Shown: positions 1 to 11,398, counted from the first letter of the stretch. The stretch is 64,000 bases of DNA from Liolophura sinensis (GCF_032854445.1 NC_088297.1:17309127-17373126); one strand, 5' to 3'. Notes: a model not told the origin generated them from the letters alone. Program-made: numbers and translations.

Positions 1-1102
1 GTTAATAATAATTAATAATTTAATTTTGTAATCAATTTTTGGATGACTTGTTAACGTCCAAATGACCAGTTTCAGTTCAACATTTTGTGTCTCGTACAGT
101 CTGTTACAGAGCATAAAATATAAAAAGGCTGAACTGTGGAGAGTAAAACCAGTGCAGTTGGCGAGGCCAATTATGACATTTGGCAAATAGCAACACGTAA
201 TTTGTAAACCATATTTGAAGGCAGCATGAAATAGTCTTTTAGATGATACGTACTTTATATAAAAAGTAGTATGTTCTTTTAAGCCATTGCATGCGTCATT
301 TAGAACCCAGTCCATCATTTGATCGCAAACTTTTCTCCTCTTCAAAAATTGGCTGCAGATAAAAACTTTACACCCAGTCTCCATTTACAACGTCATACGA
401 GTTGTACTGAATCGGACACTGCTGTCACGTTGTACAGAGTAACTCCAAATCATTGCGGAAACCTGCTTTTTACAATGAACTACACAGACGTCTTTCTATT
501 GGGACCCTTTCCTACTTAAAGTATAAGTGTCCTGCCTTTGCGATTAGGACTTGTGGACAATCTGGTAATGTAATTCTTGTAGTAAGAAAACAGTGGACCC
601 GCGTCGCCATATACTGCGGGAAACTATACGTTATTCTTCAACACACCTAAGTCTTCCATAACAAGCTTTACGTTATTCGAAACTTGACGTAATATAAAAG
701 ACAGCAACATAAAGAGTAAAACCAAAGCAGCGACGACAGTGTGTTAGTTGGAAAATGGTCACACATGATGGGTAAAGTATTCATCAGTCACGGTTTTTTT
801 CTGACTGTTATGCTTTAAAAAAAGTAGCAACGTGCCAGCGCGCAAAGAATTACTTGACATACTGTGTTGTCATCACATTTAACATACATTCACATTAATA
901 CCTGACGTGATTTACTCAACATTATAATGGAACGAGGTGGCACGAGGTGTTTCAGCTGTTAACAGAATTAAACAGTATAATTTGGCAAACTCCTTCCACA
1001 GGTGGATTTAATTACGGACCTACAGCGTTGAAGAGATCGAACATAATCTCCGCCACATGCGTATAAGCTACAACCTAGTTTCCTTTTGGATGAACGACTT
1101 AC
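1..1102. other. Intergenic or intronic DNA left of SLC16-like exon A
   Basis: No exon of a recognised gene is visible. Later exons of the minus-strand SLC16-like gene should lie to the left, but none was found before the window edge. Positions about 690-910 hold a copy of a dispersed repeat that recurs at about 2.83-3.10, 7.72-8.03 and 54.88-55.20 kb. Shared words include GTAAAACCAAAGCAG and ATGGTCACACGTAACTGG-like sequence. Confidence 0.5.
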
Positions 1103-1292
1103 CCGCCACGCAGGTCAGACTGATCAGCAGAGAGCCCGCAATGGCGGACTGGAGAGGGTCCTCTGGAAATATCTCGAGGAAGAGCACGTACGTAATTCCC
1201 GTACAATGAACGAGACCTCCCAATAACAGCATGATGGTGAACACACCGGTTAAAGCTACCCAAGCCCAGCCTCGGTCAACGTCGACCGCCAT
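1103..1292 (-). CDS. SLC16/monocarboxylate transporter-like protein, first coding exon (copy A), partial
   Basis: This exon encodes the N-terminus and first membrane segment of a major-facilitator transporter resembling the SLC16 family, which moves monocarboxylates or related acids with protons across the plasma membrane. It begins at an ATG giving MAVDVDRGWAWV, matching the D-x-GWGWVV motif that opens SLC16 proteins. A hydrophobic helix follows, then TGITYVLFLE and a second helix start (SLLISLTCVAG). It ends at a good donor (GCGG|GTAAGT) in phase 1 after 63 codons. The frame stays open upstream of the ATG, so a start further 5' cannot be excluded. The homologous exon B at 7210-7399 has the same coding length and phase and 42 of 64 identical residues. 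Downstream exons are not in the window. Substrate cannot be inferred. It could be a functional gene, an alternative first exon, or a duplicate remnant. Confidence 0.72.
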
Positions 1293-1399
1293 TGCGGGTA
1301 TGGAGGACTCCCAAGGCGATCCAGAGGAAACTGGACGGTGATGCACCGAGGTTGGAGGAATCAATAATAGCTTGAGTCGCGCAAAACGGGATGACTATG

Positions 1400-2830
1400 G
1401 TAGACGCTGGCAGTGAGTGGCGAGGAACGTGTTGTGCGAAGTGTACCACAAAACAGATGTTTATACAGGGCTGTCTCCTACATAGATAATCAATCTACAC
1501 ATCTGCTTATGTAACGTTGCTGGTTGTCAAGACACTAGGCTGTAGTAGGCCTACAACTGGCAGCCGATCACAACATCATGAAGCCGTATTCCTACGCAGG
1601 TCTTACATAGGTAAAGAGTCCCAAATGATTACGCGGGTAAACAGGCTTGCCCGGAAATTGCGCTTGATTGCGATTATTCATCGGGGCCTACATAAATTTC
1701 GTGAATCTTAGAGTGGATTATTGCAAATACAATCACATAGAGTCTCGATCAACATTACTGTGACGGGTAGAGTTCTTTATTTTTGTTTTTGGAGCGGAGC
1801 ACTATTTATCAAGTGTTGCTATTTGAACTTCTCACAAACCAACCCTTCCAGTTTAATGAATATTTTCGGTAAACAGAAAAAAATTGTCAGCCCGGTCTCA
1901 AGCACGTTCTGTACCGATCCCACCGAAGAAATATTGCCCAGATCCCATTTATTAATTTATATATGACGTAATCTAGCGCCACAGCACAGATGGCACGTAC
2001 GACCTTGGCGACCGCAACGAGCATGGCGACAAACTGACAATACAAAATAAAGACTACAGCATAGCCATATAAAAGACGGCATTGATTGCAAAACAGTCAA
2101 GAGCTGCTCAGTCAGTCTGCGCCAAAACAGGAACGTAATGCGAAAGAAAAAAGGGAAGCACAAAAAACCCAAATTTACGGATCCTGAGAGACAGATGATA
2201 GATCACTCCCACTTCATTCGAGTGGATAAAGCTTGACATCCGTACTGGTACAATATGCTTGTTGCACTTTTCACGGACACGGGTTTTTACCGCGCTGTGT
2301 TTTCCCAAACGGCCTCCAGTATAAGTGGCGGGGAAGTGCCAGAACACTATATCACAGATGAGCAAGGAGGGGAACTATAAGGTATCGCCCTACACATGTT
2401 ATTGATGTTATTTTTCTTTATAAACACATTTGTAAAAAGCAGACATTAAAAGAAATTAGTATACCAGCCGTCAACCAAATTGGACGTTCCATGTCAATGA
2501 TCGCAAGACTAATTCTCAAAACAATGTTCACTACAATCAGCGAACTAAGAAAGTACATCAAGTACGAAATAAAGCCAGATTCAGACGTTAAGAGAAGCAG
2601 TTAACAGTTTTTCATTGATGTTGGAAAAGCGCAAGGAATGTTCTTGGCGAATGAATGAGATCAGTTTTCAGATAGTAAGTATAGTATAATTATACCACAT
2701 ACGTAAATAGACAATAAGCACTATAAACGAAAAACAGTTGCGAACGAAAATGCATGAATGAAGCTGTGATTTGACGGGCCACAATATCCGCAAGGAAAGT
2801 GGCCCTAAAACCAGTGTTGCAAAAAACATA
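1400..2830. other. Non-coding DNA between the two SLC16-like exons, part 1
   Basis: I see no supported gene, RNA or named element here. Open frames are short, start at non-ATG codons or lack family motifs. If exon B splices to downstream exons, this is intronic sequence. Confidence 0.4.
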
Positions 2831-3285
2831 TAAATATATAGGCATACAGCATGGAGGGTGAAACCACAACATGAACGACAGTGTGAAAACTGGAAAATTG
2901 TCACACGTAACTGGTGAAACACGGCCTCTTTTCATTTAACATTAGTTAAGGTTCTGTTCAATTCATTGGACGTCTCTTATCTAGGATTACTCAGAATACG
3001 GTGTTGTCACCACATTTAATGTAAAGTCACATCAATACCATACAAACGGGTGATGCCATGGGGATGCTTAGTCCACCAGCAGAATCTTGATTTATGTAGG
3101 ACTATAATTAGAATAAATGACTACAGCATACAGAATAACCCACGACTGTTAACTACTTGTAGCTTATGACGCCATTCCCCGGGGCGGTTATATTTTGGGG
3201 ACACAACACAAGTGGACCGTGAAAAAAAAAACGCACGGTATATACAAATGGTCACACGTAACTGGGGAATACGACCTCACAATAT
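2830..3285. repeat. Dispersed repeat, copy near SLC16-like exons
   Basis: This stretch matches pieces elsewhere in the window. GACAGTGTGAAAACTGG with TCACACGTAACTGGTGAAA recurs at about 0.74, 7.94 and 54.93 kb. ATGCTTAGTCCACCA followed by AGAATCTTG recurs at about 55.16 kb. The block at 3150-3280 (AACTACTTGTA...GGGGCGGTTATA...CACAAGTGGA) matches 7718-7800. No coding capacity or terminal repeats were recognised, so the class is unknown. Confidence 0.6.
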
Positions 3286-3289
3286 CGAG

Positions 3290-3520
3290 TCACACCTAAG
3301 ACCTTAAAAGGGGCAGTTGTACCTTTTCGCTTGGGGTTCAGCATGAAAGGGATAGTGCAACGACTGGTTGACCCGTATCAGTACAATGGCTCGGGCGGAG
3401 CGGCTTACTTGCCTTCGGTAAGGCGTCTCAGTGAAGCAGCACTAGATAAAAGTGCGGTGGAAATCCGTCCTGCAACAAGGAGGTACATTACATGCACTCT
3501 AAGGATTCCTTAGAGTGCAC
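3290..3520 (+). mobile_element. SINE family B copy, tRNA head missing
   Basis: The body matches the full-length SINE at 30691-31046 in opposite orientation. Shared blocks include CACACCTAAGAC, TTCAGCATGAAAGGGATAG, CGACTGGTTGACCCGTATCA and the GGCTCGGGCGG region. The tRNA-like 5' head is absent, so the copy is 5'-truncated. The open frame across it is incidental. Confidence 0.75.
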
Positions 3521-4140
3521 TGAAATGCATACGTCAGCGAACTAGGGTTAGGAGCAGCGATTAGGTTGCAGGCAGGCATACATTGTGCAGGCATACCAGT
3601 CTGAATCTATAATGCTTTCTTATTGCTAAATGGGAATTTTTGTGTATAATTGAAACCACCATTTACAAAGAATAAAGGCCTCTATTGCCAATAGAGGTAT
3701 CGCATGGTTGAGCATTTGTGCCGAACTAATAATCATGAGGTTTAGTATTAAATGAAAGGGAAATCTTTCGTGTGTGTTTGGGTGTGTGTGTTTGTATATA
3801 ACAAAACTCAATGTTTTGACCACATGTAGATCACAGGCATGTTATATATGAACAAAATAATTTCAGGCTGTAGAGAGGTCAATGTTGAGATTTCACCGCT
3901 GTTAAACAGTATGTGACAATGGAGTTAATTACCAGAAAATGGAGATGCTTTGTAGGTGAAATCCGTGATAAACATGTATGATAGAATTTGGAAGGTTAAA
4001 TTTTTTGTGTTGACAGAATACAGTTCAATTTGATACAGATTCAGACTTTAGGTAGCAAGGCAAGACGATAAATTTAGACCTATATTGTACGACGTAAAAC
4101 CCCAAACATACATAGACCTACTTTATACTGTATAGGCAGT
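3520..4140. other. Intergenic DNA
   Basis: AT-rich sequence with no recognisable gene or repeat. Confidence 0.4.
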
Positions 4141-4144
4141 GTAT

Positions 4145-5126
4145 TGTAACAGTAAACAAAGAGAGCGGAGGCAGACAGAACAGTTATAACTTTCATTCTA
4201 TAATACTTTTTTATGTGCGTTGCATTTCCAACTTTAATATGTGTGGACATTTAGATGACAGCGTGTTGTATAAGGTGATCTAACTGGAGTTATAAATAGC
4301 GCAATTAATCTGACATTTTTAAAGCATTGTGAAATTTCAAGACAAATAAGGTTGTTTTGCACATAGTTATGTGAACAACTACCGGTAGCTTCTAAATTTA
4401 GCTTGCCACTGTTTACATATGCTGAGTTCAGGGCCTGCAGTCTGCTTCTGTCTTAGAATGTTCCAGAGTACGCTCAGCTCGGGGCCTGTTTGTTTACAAC
4501 AAGTGCTTAAGAATTTTCTTATTCTAGAAAATTCCACCAGTCTGTATAAGACCTATGAAAGCAGGTCAAAAGGAAGAAAGGAGAATTATTGATAGTTTTG
4601 GATGCTTTCGCTGTGTGTTACTTTAGTAGGCCTTTTGTGCTGAATTTTGGTGTCTTTATAGCCTCAGGCTTTGTTATATCCTATCTCCACCGAGCACTTG
4701 TTCAGTCTGAACTTGTATATTTAATTTGTGCTCTTGTGTACACAGTGCTTATTAGTACACGGACCCTGTCTGTGGAATTTTGTGTATATTTCGTCATACA
4801 CTCCGTTATACTGTGGACTTTCCCTCTTGTGCATATTGCCTATGTGCATTTTTAAAGCATTGTGGAGTGTATGCGTCCGTTTTGACTTGACACCGTTGTA
4901 CATGTAAGTACTTTAGTATTTGTATAGATACTGCTATCCTTTCTTATTAAACTGAAGTACTTTAGTATTTGTATAAGTCTTGTTATCTGTTCTTGTTAAA
5001 CCTAATAAATTATTGAAAAATAAAATCTGCTGGTTTTGGTTACTTTTTTGTGCGGCTAAACTGTCGTGTATTTAGAACAAGCCATCTCTTTATAATAGGC
5101 CTACAGACAGTTTGGGTCGTAACAAT
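4145..5126 (+). other. Possible solo-LTR-like segment with a 49-bp tandem duplication
   Basis: A block at 4907-5005 is an imperfect duplication of about 49 bp starting AAGTACTTTAGTATTTGTAT, followed closely by a polyadenylation signal (AATAAA). The segment opens near TGTAACAG and ends near GTCGTAACA, so it has TG...CA-type ends as LTRs do. No matching target duplication, primer-binding site or gag/pol sequence was found. The LTR reading is therefore weak; only the duplication is certain. Confidence 0.2.
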
Positions 5127-5129
5127 GGA

Positions 5130-6437
5130 AAGGATAAAGCTTTCATTGTAAGGTACCGAAGTGGCGATCTTTGCGAAAAATGCATATCCTGATAATTCAG
5201 CTAATTCAACCGCAGTTTTACCATTAAATTTTTATTTTAACCAATATTTCTTCGAATGGCAAATTGGTATTAAGTGAAGTCACATCGCAGGTAAACAGTA
5301 GATTGTTCTCAAAGAGTTGCACTCAATGGTGAATTGTGCAGAATCCGTTGCATAGGCTGTTTCGCGATATAGGTTAGCGCGTTTGTACCAAAGTCAGACA
5401 GTTTTTAATTGGTTAATAGCAGAAGATACCTGGTAGATTTAAATACAAGTTTTTTCAGCAAAATGTTTCATATATGAGTCGGGTCCTACCTCTTCTTCCA
5501 ATGTTTCCGTGATGTTTTAGCATGCAATTAGACATATTAGGTGAAGGTATAGACCTCAATCATAAGGCTAGTATCAGTGACTTAGAGGCCATCAGCCTGA
5601 AACTTTCTCCAGACAACACTTATCAGTCCCCAGCTTATAGATATGCAGATCATCTATCTGTTGTGGTTTATGAACCGCTGGGGCTACGTGGAAGGGACAA
5701 GTTTCTTAGACTATTAGGAGAGACAGGATAGGTTTAGCCAGTGGACAAAGGCTTGTACACAATCCATGGCTTTTTGTCGCGGATGTTGATTGGTCGCAAG
5801 GAGGTAAACAATTATACCGCAGATTGACTCCAAGATAATACTGATGGCCTTTCGATTGATGGCGCGGAGACAGGTCGAGATTAGAAATAGTCGACAAATA
5901 TAGAACACAATTTCGAAGGCTGAAGTAGACAATATCAGTACACAAATGACATAAAAGTGCAATATATAGTACTTAAAGACAACAGTCAACAACAACAGCA
6001 GCAAAATCACAGTATAGCAAGGCTTCATACATCACCCGGCATGCTTGTAGAAGTTAGAGCTGGATATACATGTAGGTTTGGACATGTGCTTTTCTTTTAT
6101 AACTGCGCTAGATGTGCGTACGGTAGTGTAGTTACGCGTGTTATTGCAGACAGTGTTGTGGTGAATCCTATGTCAAGGAGGAGAGAAGGATGGACACGAG
6201 TGCAATAGTACCTCATGATACAGATAGGGAGGTTAGGCAGGTACAAATTACCTGCCGCCACACAGAGATACACTTACTCTCCACGAACACATATTCACCT
6301 CCCAACCGATTACACCACAATGTGATGTAGACACTACATTCATAACCATAACTTCAGGTCACAATTGGTAAGACCCTACATTACATACACGTACATATGA
6401 ATTTGTTGATTTATTTAACTGGTGCTTCACATGTACG
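5130..6437. other. Intergenic DNA
   Basis: Several short open frames occur (for example 5522-5731 and 5957-6208), but none shows a recognisable domain or convincing splice context. Nothing else is supported. Confidence 0.4.
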
Positions 6438-6632
6438 ACTTAGCGAAGAATGACTCGATGACCCAAACTTAAATGAGATCCGCATTTCTTCGAACATGGA
6501 AATGTTTAGACCCACGCGAAAAAAAGATTCATATTTTGCTCGCGATATTTTCGCACGTGTCTCAAAATTTCCCTGTTCGAAGAAATGCGGATCTCATTTA
6601 TGTTTGGGTCATCGAGTCATTCTTTGCTAAGT
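6438..6632. repeat. Long near-perfect hairpin (62-bp inverted repeat arms)
   Basis: The left arm (6438-6499) is the reverse complement of the right arm (6571-6632) apart from about three bases. The arms begin ACTTAGC and read through GAATGACTCGATGACCCAAA to ATGAGATCCGCATTTCTTCG. The roughly 70-bp centre also pairs partly with itself (CACGCGAAAA against TTTTCGCACGTG), so nearly the whole 195 bp could fold into one stem. It is probably a foldback element or MITE. No target duplication was identified. Confidence 0.85.
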
Positions 6633-6735
6633 TTCCAAGGCGGTATAAATTTATAGCGGTTATATTCGATCGTCAATTAGAACCCTTAGTGAGTAAGTAC
6701 CTGTTCAATCCCATCTTTGAGCAGGAAATTTTTAG

Positions 6736-6937
6736 ATTTATTTATTCATTTATTTATTTGATTGGTGTTTGATTGGCTGAGCCCGGAGGAAACCCACGAC
6801 CATCCACAGGTTGCTAGAAGGCTTTACCAAGTACTGTAGGAGAGGAAGCCAGCATAATCAACGACAGCAATAGTGAGAGGGCACTGTGTAATTGCGCCGC
6901 GCTAGCCCGCTACCCAATCGGCCACGGAGGGTACCCA
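6736..6937 (-). mobile_element. SINE family A copy, degraded
   Basis: The tail (TTTATTTATTTGATTGGTGTTT), the body (AACCCACGACCATCC) and the tRNA-like head (CCGCGCTAGC, GGCCACGGAGG) are recognisable in reverse orientation. The middle is diverged and an internal part near the tail is deleted. Confidence 0.75.
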
Positions 6938-7209
6938 GGTAATGTTTAGATTACTCCATTGTTATGGCATGACTTTGGTGATCTATTGATGACGTTCTTG
7001 TTGTCCTATGCGCAGTCTAACGCACATTGCAGACCACACACACACATATATACGTCACACGCTGGAAAGTTCATCAGTAACCTGTCAAAGGTCGGAGGTT
7101 TACCTTGGTCACTCTGGATTCCTCCATTCACAATAATGACGCCATCGTATAAGTGAAACTGAATATTCTGGGTACAATAAAATAAATGCGTGAATAAATA
7201 AAACTTTAC

Positions 7210-7399
7210 CTGATACGCATGTGAGACTGATGTACAGGGAGCCCGCCATGGCGGTCTGGAGAGGTTCCTCAGGGAATGCTTCCATGAAAATGACATACAT
7301 AATCCCCGTTGAAAGGGCGTGGCCCCCATGTACCACCATCATGATGAATACAGCGGCTAAAGACACCCATGCCCAGCCTCGGTCAATGTCAACCGCCAT
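7210..7399 (-). CDS. SLC16/monocarboxylate transporter-like protein, first coding exon (copy B), partial
   Basis: This is the paralogous exon to 1103-1292. It encodes MAVDIDRGWAWV, then TGIMYVIFMEAFPEEPLQ and SLYISLTCVSG. An extra in-frame ATG lies three codons upstream (MLGMAVD), but only the second ATG is shared with copy A. The donor is TATCAG|GTAAAG in phase 1 after 63 codons, exactly as in copy A, so both can splice in frame to the same acceptor. Similarity continues into the leader upstream of the ATG (7430-7480 against about 1320-1360), so promoter or leader DNA was duplicated too. No second exon was recognised between the copies. Family and likely role are as for copy A. Alternatives are a separate tandem gene or a dead copy. 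Confidence 0.72.
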
Positions 7400-7659
7400 T
7401 CCGAGCATGGATGAATCTGTTAGCGGAGGAGAAACTCGACGGCCAAGCTGCGCGGAGGTTGGGAGGCAGAATCAACAGCTGAATGGTGGCGGATTTCTCA
7501 TCTTCGCTGGGAATAAACCTGTTGTACAGCACAGAACTCTACACAGTGCAACTCAAGTAAGAATGCGGTGCATTGAAAATTCAGCTACACCAGCGGCTGG
7601 TATGGCAACATCAATGTGTAGTTATGTGGTAATGAATCCCAAATGTTTTTCTTTTGAAT

Positions 7660-7695
7660 TTTTTTTTTTCTTTTTTTCTCTTTTTTTTTTTTTGG
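7660..7695. repeat. T-rich low-complexity tract
   Basis: A nearly pure T run with occasional C lies upstream of SLC16-like exon B. Read on the minus strand it is A-rich, so it could be the tail of an old retroposed sequence, but no body was recognised. Confidence 0.6.
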
Positions 7696-7717
7696 CGGGG
7701 TTGGGGGAAAGGGGTGT

Positions 7718-8040
7718 TAACTACTTGTATTTTATGTCGGCATTCCCGGGGCGGTTATACGCAACACAAGTGGAGCGTGGAAAACGCATCCTGTACGTAG
7801 GCCTCTGGACAGCTAATGAAGCCTGTATACAAATGGTATATTTTAAACGGGATCTCCATTAAGTATGACTCCATTTTGCTGTATTGTTATACGGCACTAT
7901 ACAATTAAAGACGTGCAGCAAAGAGAGTAAAACCAAAGCAGTGACGACTGTGTAAGATGTGTCAAATGGTCACACGTAACTGGCGAAATACAGCCTCATG
8001 TGAATTTACCTCAGTTAAAGTTTTATTTTAGTAACCTAAT
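7718..8040. repeat. Dispersed repeat copy
   Basis: The left part matches 3150-3230 (AACTACTTGTA, CCCGGGGCGGTTATA, CACAAGTGGA). The right part matches the blocks near 0.74, 2.87 and 54.92 kb (GTAAAACCAAAGCAGTGACG, TGGTCACACGTAACTGG). The two parts are joined here, which suggests one element of about 0.3-0.5 kb. Confidence 0.6.
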
Positions 8041-8083
8041 TTTTTTTCCTGACAGTGCGAGGTCATGCAGCCAGTGAACTATC

Positions 8084-8212
8084 ATGCCGAAGACACCAGG
8101 TATGACGCTCAAACCAGCCACATTATACTGATACCGGACCAACCTGTCGTGCTTCCTCGCTCTATCCTCTCAGTTCTGGGAGCCAAGTGTGGTAGAAGAA
8201 AAAAAACCTGAC
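8084..8212 (-). mobile_element. SINE family B fragment
   Basis: CACATTATACTGATACCGGACCAACC resembles, in pieces, the family B body at 30868-30905 (ATTATACTGATACGGGTCAACC) in the same orientation. It is a diverged partial copy. Confidence 0.55.
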
Positions 8213-8749
8213 AGATCTAGGTCCTCGTGGCAATGTAATAATCCCAGTAACATTAAACCTGGTTATTCCTGAGTACTGCGTAAAAAACAATAAAATAAAA
8301 AAAAATTAAATTAAATTTATTTATAATTTTCTCTTCATCTGAGTCTTCTGAAAACTAATTGGTATTGTAAACATTTTCTTCGGGAGACGATCATGGTACG
8401 ATCACTGAAGCGGTTTCAAAACTTGAATCTTGTTAACTTTTTGAATCTTCCAAATAATCCATTTAAGCTTACTGAACTAAACGCCAGAGCAATTAAATAA
8501 CCAATCAATCTATAAATTTATATACTCTCCATTAATCTAAGTAACCAGCTGGCCACAAGGTAGATGGGTGAATTAAGTGGACCGTATGCTAGAGTCTATA
8601 TGGAGGTTTTGATCCACATGACTCAGAAACAAAAACTTTTAATTTTTTTTTACGTGCAAGCCCTAAAACCAAAGCAGTACAGATTTCTACGAGAGTCCAT
8701 TCAATGACTTGTAGAAGACTAGACCATAAAAATTCAGAAGAACAAAACC

Positions 8750-9319
8750 TTTATTTATTTATTTATTTGATTGGTGTTTTACGCCGTACTCAAGAATATT
8801 TCACTTATACGACGGCGACCAGTACTTTGGTGGGTGGAAACCCGGCAGGCCACGGGGGAAACCCACGACCATCTACAGGTTGCTGACAAACCTTCCCACG
8901 TACGGCCGGAGAGGAAGCCAGCATGAGCTGGACTTGAACTCACCGCGACCGCATTGATGAGAGACCACTGGGTCATTACTGTGACAGGTTATTTCCCTTG
9001 CGTAAAGTAATGTCAGACTCATGTAACGTCATTGGGGGCGCAGACATTTTCACGGGAACACAACATGTTGCCCGTGATCACTGTATCAGCATAACCCAAA
9101 ACATCGGGTTTTCTGGTTGTTATAGCTGTCCGATCAACTGTCACGGCCCAGTATGTTAAGTACGATCAACACCTCTTGACACTTTGAATCATTCCTTGGC
9201 GGATTTGGGGGTGTTTTCCTAATAAAGGGCGCAAAGACACCTCAAACAGATTGGCTTCCGCCTTGCTCTGTTACATTACGCTGCGCTAGCGCGCTAACCA
9301 ACTGAGCCACGGAGGTCCC
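8750..9319 (-). mobile_element. SINE family A copy, split by a 294-bp insertion
   Basis: The 3' part (8750-8979) runs from the TTTATTT tail through TACGCCGTACTCAAGAATAT to GGTCATTAC. The tRNA-like head continues only at 9274-9319 (ATTACGCTGCGCTAGC, GAGCCACGGAGG). Intact copies elsewhere join these parts directly. The interrupting DNA is annotated separately. Confidence 0.88.
8980..9273. mobile_element. Short DNA element inserted into a SINE
   Basis: The 294-bp insert is flanked by CATTAC at 8974-8979 and again at 9274-9279, inside a SINE whose uninterrupted sequence has the site once. This gives a 5-6-bp target duplication. The ends carry short imperfect inverted repeats (GTGACAG at the left against GTAACAG at the right, reverse complemented). 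No coding capacity is visible. It is likely a non-autonomous DNA transposon, superfamily unresolved. Confidence 0.65.
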
Positions 9320-10860
9320 GTTGAGTCTTTATGTTGAATTAATATAATATGAGTGTTATATTAAACAGAACAATGTACTGCCGTAAAAGAATACATTCTA
9401 ACAACTCTAACAAAATTAACCAGGGAAGAGCTCTGCAACATACAAACCAATACAGACAATTAGCTTACATGTGCATGTAGCCTTGACAGTAATCAAGCAT
9501 TCGTATAATGTTGCTACAATAAATCCTTCCACATGTATTCAGATATAGTATGTCGAGAATGGCATCCTTATTCTGATTTTAATACAATATTGTAATGGCT
9601 GTTAATACCTCATACACTATCTGTAGCCATTAGCAACTCCTATATCTTGGCCATGAACACACATAGTACAATACTTGGATGAATTCCGGTTTTTAAAACC
9701 ACACATCCTTAGTAGTCAAAATCCCTAAGTCGACCAGAACAATTTTATCTGCTTAATAATTGCTGCTATAACACGCTCCATACTTTAATGGTCATTTCCT
9801 GACCTGGTAAGATAGGCTGCATATGCCTTCCTCAGTATAAACACAAAAACTAGAAAATAAGTATCAAAATTCAAACATGGGGCAACAATTGTACCTGTAG
9901 TTACCGTTAATAGTATCACAGATTAAGGAACTACAACTGTCCTCCAACTATTGTGTTGCACATAACATTATAATGTTACGACGGGTATTGATACAGTACT
10001 CCTGTACCTAACTTAATCCAACTTTGAACAGGTATCAACAATACAACCTATTGTGCTCTTGATATTACCGTGCATATGTTATATGTATCTTTATACTTAT
10101 GACAGCATAGAGACAATCGTAACATCTCTAGACTTAACATACACCTGTTTTATACATACCTCTGGTCACAATTACACACAACAGTTGTGAATAATCTATT
10201 CTCTCTAATGACTTTATACTGCAGCTAATGCCAGCTACATCTACCAATGATTTAACATGTGCAAACAAGAATTATCTGTACTATAAGCCTTCATATGTAT
10301 AGTTCATACCAATAAAATGTAAAGACCTGTACTACGGTACGCCGAACTGTACACAGAAATCAGCTCCCATGCACTGTGTATGGCGCATACACAACCTTAA
10401 AATGAATAAATTCAAGATAAGCATGCTACCAATGATATAACATGTGTTAACAGGTCACATTCCATAACCTGCTTATTTATGCGAGCAATACAGATAAATT
10501 CCAAATTGCTGACACCTTAACATGTCAACGAATGGGAGGCTGTTTCACAAGACTGGAGGCTGTTTCATATGATTATAAGAATCTTGTTTCAACCGTTTAA
10601 CTTCATTACGTTGTTCCATCTTGGTTGTACTTGTACTCATAGAAACACAAAAGATCTCCGAAACTCCCATTCGAGATCACGCGCCTTCCTACGTGATCCT
10701 ACGGTACCGAGACAAGCCTTATGTATAGATGGCCTCAGACCCACATTAATTTTCCATAAGCGACAATGTTAACGTCTAACGCTGTAGTTCAGTCCCAAAC
10801 AATCCGTAGCCTATAAGCTTTGGTGCGTACCTGGCTCAGCCTGTGAGAAACAAGCCATAA
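9320..10860. other. Intergenic DNA
   Basis: About 1.5 kb of AT-rich sequence with no recognisable exon, repeat or element. Confidence 0.45.
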
Positions 10861-10914
10861 AAATCTTGACATAGGTTGACTGTCAAAATCTGGACCTTTC
10901 CATGCCGGCAGCTG

Positions 10915-11100
10915 GGAGGCGTGCCTGGCAACGCCAAGAGGACGTCACTCGCAGCCTCATCACTACCTCAAACCTTGTGTCCTCTCGCCCAGAATTTCAA
11001 ACTTTCATCAATAAAGCTCATACCTCTTCAAAGTTTAGACAGTTTCCAGCATTTTAATACCAAGCATGCGCCTGTACACCAAAAATGGCCGCCTGGGAGC
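10915..11100. promoter_or_regulatory. Cluster of promoter-type motifs without an assigned gene
   Basis: Within 200 bp there are an RFX X-box-like palindrome (GTGCCTGGCAAC, 10921-10932), a CRE-like site (GACGTCAC, 10941-10948), an NRF1-like site (GCATGCGC, 11064-11071) and a YY1-like site (AAATGGCCGCC, 11083-11093). Such combinations are typical of TATA-less promoters. No exon follows on either strand. It could be the distal promoter of the minus-strand SLC16-like gene through a non-coding first exon, which is inference only. Confidence 0.3.
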
Positions 11101-11398
11101 AAAAAAAGACCTTATACCCTAAAATACACAGATTTACATTCGTCCAGATGGGCGCCAAGAGCGGAGTGATTTCCCCCAAAATTTAGGGATATTTGTTGAT
11201 AGAAGAGTATCAGATGTTTAATAAGTATTTTCAGATTCCTTGAGACTAAACCTGTATCAATGGTATAAAATCAAGCAACTATCTGCATCTGAATTAATCA
11301 AAAATATCCAAAATAAAAATGAACTATTTACTCACGTATTAGCTAATGAATATTAACTTATTCAACATGGCATACAACCGGCACCAACGAAAGACGGC

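Noticed and set aside
4589..4855. 88-codon hydrophobic frame
   Set aside because: No family motif, no splice context, and it lies in an AT-rich region where hydrophobic frames are expected.
5957..6208. 83-codon frame with Arg/Val-rich end
   Set aside because: No recognised domain. Its start is in a CAA-repeat, and no neighbouring exon extends it.
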